Assembly: GCA_025363695.1 (NCBI GenBank)
Contig: JANYDI010000136.1
Span: 1 to 7,955 of the forward strand
Direction: 5' to 3'
Source: Opitutia bacterium
GTDB taxonomy: Bacteria; Verrucomicrobiota; Verrucomicrobiia; Opitutales; JANYDI01
Length of the DNA: 7,955 nt
The notes beneath the pieces are model-generated. The model was given only the letters and a program-made list of their open reading frames with translations. It was not told where the DNA came from and searched no databases. The stretch's first letter is position 1; the number at the start of each line of letters is the position of its first letter. The position numbers and the translations under genes are program-made. This document shows, piece after piece, positions 5,692 to 7,955 of this stretch.

Positions 5692-6632
5692 ACCACGTTT
5701 TGCAGGTCTGCTTGCTTTCGCGTGTTATCCAGTAGCTCCTGGAGTTTTTCGGCGCTTTGGAAGAGAATGCGCAGGTCGCCCAGCGCCTTGAGCTTGCTCT
5801 CCAGCTCGGTACGGTCGGGGAAAGGGCCTATGCCGCTGACTTCCGTTTGGACGGCTTGGCTGACGAGGAACAGTTTGCGGCCGGCATCCTGGGGGCTGTT
5901 CTGGTTGATAATTTTCATGAGCAAATCAACAGGACCCGTGGCGTTGTCTACGAGCTCGGCGTATTCATTTTTGAGTTGCTTATAGAAGGCGCTTCGGAGT
6001 TTTTTAGCTTCTTCGGGGTCTTGGGTCTCGATGTCTGCCCATGCGTTTTGGGCTTCGTAGGCAAGTAGGGCCATTTGCTTCTTTTTATAAATAGCACTGC
6101 CGTCTTCGCTTTCTAGTTTTTCTATGGCCTTTTCTAGGGTCTCGACTAGGCCACTACGGCCTTCGCTTGTAAATTGTTCTTGGGCAAAGGCTAAAAATTG
6201 GTGTTGATGGTCCTCTTCTCCTTGGAGAGCATTGCGGACTTCCCTCAGAACATCATCAGCGGAAGGATTGGGCATGGACCTGAGGTGATCGATCAACTCC
6301 TCAAGTTTTGAAGGATCATCCAAGTGCGTAAGCATCTCCGCGTATTGAACATTAGCGGTTATGGGGATGCGAGGGAGTTTATTTTTGCCCACCTTGCGTT
6401 CTTTAGCGCTCGTATGATCGGCTTCATGCTCTTGCTTATGGACACTGAATTCCTCCTTGGAGTCTTCAAGCGCTGCTTTGGCACTATCCCACACATCCTT
6501 GACCATTTGAGGGTTTAGGACGACCGCTTTCCCAGCCCGCTCTCCCTCCTGAACAGGGTTTTTGCTGTTTTCAGTCAGGGTGCGGATATCCTGAGCAGCG
6601 TTTAGAGGGCGGTTAATCGTGGGTCCGGACAT
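5679..6632 (-). CDS. sctW: Type III secretion gatekeeper, YopN/LcrE/SctW-like (HrpJ domain)
   Basis: This 317-residue, highly charged, mostly helical protein lacks membrane segments. The stretch ELIDHLRSMPNPSADDVLREVRNAL (112-136) followed by HQFLAFAQEQF matches the core of the YopN/InvE/MxiC/CopN gatekeeper family. A second helical part (about 232-302) contains GIGPFPDRTELESKLKALGDL, like their middle X-bundle domain. Gatekeepers sit at the T3SS export gate and hold back effectors until contact with a host cell. The N-terminal ~30 residues are Ser/Thr/Asn-rich, fitting a secretion signal. The TyeA-like C-terminal domain often fused in this family seems absent, and no separate tyeA is in the window. 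No other T3SS gene is visible. A strong promoter sits immediately upstream. The stop lies within repeat A3. The family call is good, but in vivo role and partners are unknown. Confidence 0.72.
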   Translation of the reverse strand: MSGPTINRPLNAAQDIRTLTENSKNPVQEGERAGKAVVLNPQMVKDVWDSAKAALEDSKEEFSVHKQEHEADHTSAKERKVGKNKLPRIPITANVQYAEMLTHLDDPSKLEELIDHLRSMPNPSADDVLREVRNALQGEEDHQHQFLAFAQEQFTSEGRSGLVETLEKAIEKLESEDGSAIYKKKQMALLAYEAQNAWADIETQDPEEAKKLRSAFYKQLKNEYAELVDNATGPVDLLMKIINQNSPQDAGRKLFLVSQAVQTEVSGIGPFPDRTELESKLKALGDLRILFQSAEKLQELLDNTRKQADLQNVVLGG

Positions 6633-6643
6633 AACGAGTACCT

Positions 6644-6672
6644 ATTGTAGGCATTTTTTAAAAAAATGGCAA
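6644..6672 (-). promoter_or_regulatory. Sigma70-type promoter of sctW
   Basis: On the minus strand, TTGCCA (6672-6667, 5/6 to consensus), a 17-nt spacer made mostly of T7A6, and TACAAT (6649-6644, 5/6). The -10 box ends 11 nt before the ATG, so transcription should start about 4-6 nt upstream of the start codon, giving an almost leaderless mRNA. Confidence 0.65.
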
Positions 6673-6691
6673 GAAAAGCTTTAAAACATAC

Positions 6692-6719
6692 TTGACTTTA
6701 TGGAACCCATCAGCATAGT
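6692..6719 (+). promoter_or_regulatory. Probable tRNA-Ala promoter
   Basis: TTGACT (6692-6697, 5/6), 16-nt spacer, CATAGT (6714-6719, 4/6). This would start transcription near 6726, about 27 nt before the tRNA. The order and distance are reasonable, though the -10 box is weak. Confidence 0.45.
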
Positions 6720-6726
6720 GCCAAGG

Positions 6727-6752
6727 ACCCCTTATTCAGGGGTAAATTTTTT
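6727..6752 (+). promoter_or_regulatory. Hairpin plus T tract just before the tRNA
   Basis: ACCCCT (6727-6732) pairs with AGGGGT (6738-6743) around TATTC, followed by AAATTTTTT up to the base before the tRNA 5' end. It looks like a small intrinsic terminator but sits between the promoter and the tRNA. It could instead be a leader structure trimmed during 5' processing. Confidence 0.45.
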
Positions 6753-6828
6753 GGGGACGTAGCTCAGTTGGAAGAGCGCCACAATGGCATTGTGGAGGTC
6801 GTCGGTTCGATCCCGATCGTCTCCACCA
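6753..6828 (+). tRNA. trnA-GGC: tRNA-Ala, anticodon GGC
   Basis: The 76-nt cloverleaf pairs fully. The acceptor GGGGACG pairs with CGTCTCC and contains the G3-U70 wobble that marks alanine tRNAs. The D stem is GCTC/GAGC with GG in the loop. The anticodon stem CCACA/TGTGG has loop ATGGCAT and anticodon GGC at 6786-6788, reading GCC and, by wobble, GCU codons. The variable loop is AGGTC. The T stem is GTCGG/CCGAT with loop TTCGATC. The CCA end is encoded in the gene. It is divergent from sctW and followed by repeats and then leuS. Confidence 0.97.
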
Positions 6829-6847
6829 GGAGTTTGAGTGTAAAGGG

Positions 6848-6871
6848 CTAGGGGGCACTTGCTCCCCTTAG
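6848..6871 (-). repeat. Isolated, degenerate H3 unit (inverted)
   Basis: CTAGGGGG and CCCCTTAG flank CACTTGCT. Read on the minus strand it has the H3 form followed by CCCTTTA, as in family B, and on the plus strand GGAT follows as in B3. It appears to be the remnant of an inverted B element 20 nt after the tRNA. It may help end the tRNA transcript, but lacks a plus-strand T tract. Confidence 0.5.
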
Positions 6872-6874
6872 GAT

Positions 6875-6986
6875 GGTTTTAGGGGGGCATTGGGGGTTGG
6901 GACGGCGTCATGGAAGTGACTCACGCACCGTAGTGCGCTACGCACTTCCCTTCCTTGTCCGAACCCCCAATGCCCGCCCTAAAACC
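6875..6986 (+). repeat. Family A 3'-end hairpin, copy 4
   Basis: Arms 6875-6898 and 6962-6986 (GGTTTTAGG...GGCATTGGGGGTT and complement) pair with one extra base on the right. The core is identical over about 45 nt to that of copy 3 and nearly identical to copy 2. This copy follows a tRNA rather than a protein gene, so the TTTTAG end is not tied to a stop codon. Confidence 0.82.
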
Positions 6987-7015
6987 AGCTCGAAGCAGTT
7001 CATAAGATACACCCT

Positions 7016-7146
7016 GATCCCTTTGGGATCTGTGGGGTGCCTTGTATCGCCCTCACCAGGTAGCGATTTTACTAAAATGCGCTAGCATTTTATAAAATCG
7101 CTACCTGTTAGGGGATCCAAGGGGAGCTCGCTCCCCTTGGCCTTTT
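7016..7146 (+). repeat. Family B palindromic repeat, copy 5
   Basis: H1 is 7016-7030 (GATCCC-TTT-GGGATC). The linker is TGTGGGGTGCCTTGTATC. H2 is 7057-7107, beginning CAGGTAGCGATTTTA and ending AAAATCGCTACCTG. H3 is 7117-7140, with arms CCAAGGGGAGC / GCTCCCCTTGG, followed by CCTTTT. In H2 the CAGGTAGCG / CGCTACCTG base pairs replace the CCGATAGCG / CGCTATCGG of copies 2 and 4, again with both arms changed. H3 ends 18 nt before the leuS start codon. Confidence 0.87.
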
Positions 7147-7158
7147 AAAACAAAAACC

Positions 7159-7955
7159 GTGACATTCAAACAACACGATTACGACTTTAGAGCCATCGAG
7201 GCACGTTGGCAGGCCTTCTGGGAGCAGGAGCGTACCTTTTGTGCCCACACGGGGGATAGTCGGCCGAAATATTACGTGCTGGACATGTTCCCGTACCCGT
7301 CTGGAGCGGGCCTGCATATTGGACACCCGGAGGGCTACACGGCATCGGATATCCTGGCTCGTTACAAGCGGGCCAAGGGCTATAACGTTTTGCATCCGAT
7401 GGGCTGGGATGCCTTTGGGTTGCCGGCGGAGCAGTATGCTGTCAAGACAGGTGTCCATCCGAGCATCACAACGCAGCAGAATATCGATAATATCCGCAAA
7501 CAGATCAAGGCCTTGGGTTTTTCGATCGATTGGGAGCGTGAGATCGACACGACGGACCCGGGCTATTACCGCTGGACGCAGTGGATTTTTCTGCAACTTT
7601 TTGCCGCTGGGCTGGCTTATGTGGACGAACGGCCGGTTTGGTGGTGCCCTGAGCTGGGAACGGTTTTAGCCAATGAGGAAATCGTAGACGGCCGCTCCGA
7701 ACGCGGGAATCACCCGGTAGAACGTCGTAATCTGTGCCAGTGGGTGCTGCGTATCACCGCTTATGCCGATAAATTGATCGAAGGCCTAGACGGCCTGGAT
7801 TGGCCGGACTCCACCAAGCGCCAGCAGCGTCTTTGGATAGGCCGCAGCGAAGGTACGCAGCTGTCCTGGCCCTTGGTGGCTGATAAGCAGCAGGCTGTGG
7901 AGGTATTTACAACCTGTGCGCATACGCTTTGTGGCGTGACTTACCTGGTTTTGGC
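7159..7955 (+). CDS. leuS: Leucyl-tRNA synthetase, N-terminal part (runs off the window)
   Basis: The first 265 residues of a class I leucyl-tRNA synthetase, which charges tRNA-Leu with leucine. The catalytic Rossmann fold begins with YYVLDMFPYPSGAGLHIGHP, and the HIGH motif is residues 53-56. Next are HPMGWDAFGLPAEQYA, DTTDPGYYRWTQWIFLQL, and the ZN1-like insertion starting at WCPELGTVLANEEIVDG, which keeps only one of the usual zinc cysteines. Then come QWVLRITAYADKL and the start of the CP1 editing domain. There the canonical TTRPDT is replaced by T-T-C-A-H-T (251-256). GTG at 7159 is the only plausible start, since family homology begins by residue ~8 and repeat B5 occupies the sequence upstream. 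No Shine-Dalgarno is visible. The remaining C-terminal ~two thirds lie beyond the window. Confidence 0.95.
   Translation, partial: MTFKQHDYDFRAIEARWQAFWEQERTFCAHTGDSRPKYYVLDMFPYPSGAGLHIGHPEGYTASDILARYKRAKGYNVLHPMGWDAFGLPAEQYAVKTGVHPSITTQQNIDNIRKQIKALGFSIDWEREIDTTDPGYYRWTQWIFLQLFAAGLAYVDERPVWWCPELGTVLANEEIVDGRSERGNHPVERRNLCQWVLRITAYADKLIEGLDGLDWPDSTKRQQRLWIGRSEGTQLSWPLVADKQQAVEVFTTCAHTLCGVTYLVL

Noticed and set aside
5415..6986. Integron attC sites (palindromes at gene 3' ends)
   Set aside because: The arms lack the RYYYAAC/GTTRRRY core pair, and the neighbours are housekeeping genes rather than promoterless cassettes.
213..7146. CRISPR array
   Set aside because: Repeats are more than 100 nt, scattered between genes, in both orientations, and without regular spacers.
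7016..7158. T-box or other tRNA-sensing leader of leuS
   Set aside because: No T-box consensus is visible, and the same structure precedes or flanks unrelated genes.
7241..7669. Plus-strand open frame of 142 codons, Arg/Ser-rich
   Set aside because: Out-of-frame reading of leuS, whose own frame shows uninterrupted family motifs.

Overview
The window looks like a bacterial chromosome segment from the PVC superphylum, most likely a Verrucomicrobiota (Opitutae/Puniceicoccales-like) organism. This rests on the overall feel of the leucyl-tRNA synthetase N-terminus, on a solitary type III secretion gatekeeper gene among housekeeping genes, and on SD-poor gene starts. It is an inference that no database search has tested.

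Layout, left to right: a REP-like palindrome cluster (1-144); a multi-hairpin repeat 'B1'; a large polytopic membrane protein, probably a GT-C glycosyltransferase (363-2126); hairpin repeat 'A1' and repeat 'B2'; a two-gene AbiE type IV toxin-antitoxin operon (2455-3868) with a dyad operator; an inverted 'B3' and a forward 'B4'; a RumA/RlmD-type RNA m5U methyltransferase (4227-5420); repeats 'A2' and inverted 'A3' between convergent genes; a YopN/SctW-like gatekeeper on the minus strand (5679-6632); tRNA-Ala(GGC) (6753-6828); repeats 'A4' and 'B5'; and the first 265 codons of leuS (7159 to the window end).

The most unusual content is intergenic. Nearly every gene boundary carries one or both of two palindromic repeat families. 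Family B (about 120-135 nt, five copies) is a string of stem-loops (H1, a weak H1b, H2, H3). The stems differ between copies but keep pairing, which is covariation and argues that structure is maintained. Family A (about 105-112 nt, four copies) is one long hairpin at the 3' ends of genes. Its outer arm contains the upstream gene's stop codon or abuts the 3' region of the tRNA, and three copies share an almost identical core. Co-oriented neighbours are separated by A-linker-B, convergent neighbours by A-A', and the toxin-antitoxin operon lies between inverted B copies whose outer 60 nt match at 57 positions. The repeats reach into coding sequence: four protein-gene 3' ends get their stop codon from an A or B element.

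Functionally, the protein genes look independent (envelope glycosylation, phage defence or plasmid-type stabilisation, RNA modification, T3SS control, translation). Only abiEi-abiEii is clearly an operon. The shared repeats suggest a common way of ending or separating transcripts, or a mobile palindromic family tolerated at gene ends. Sequence alone cannot decide between these.
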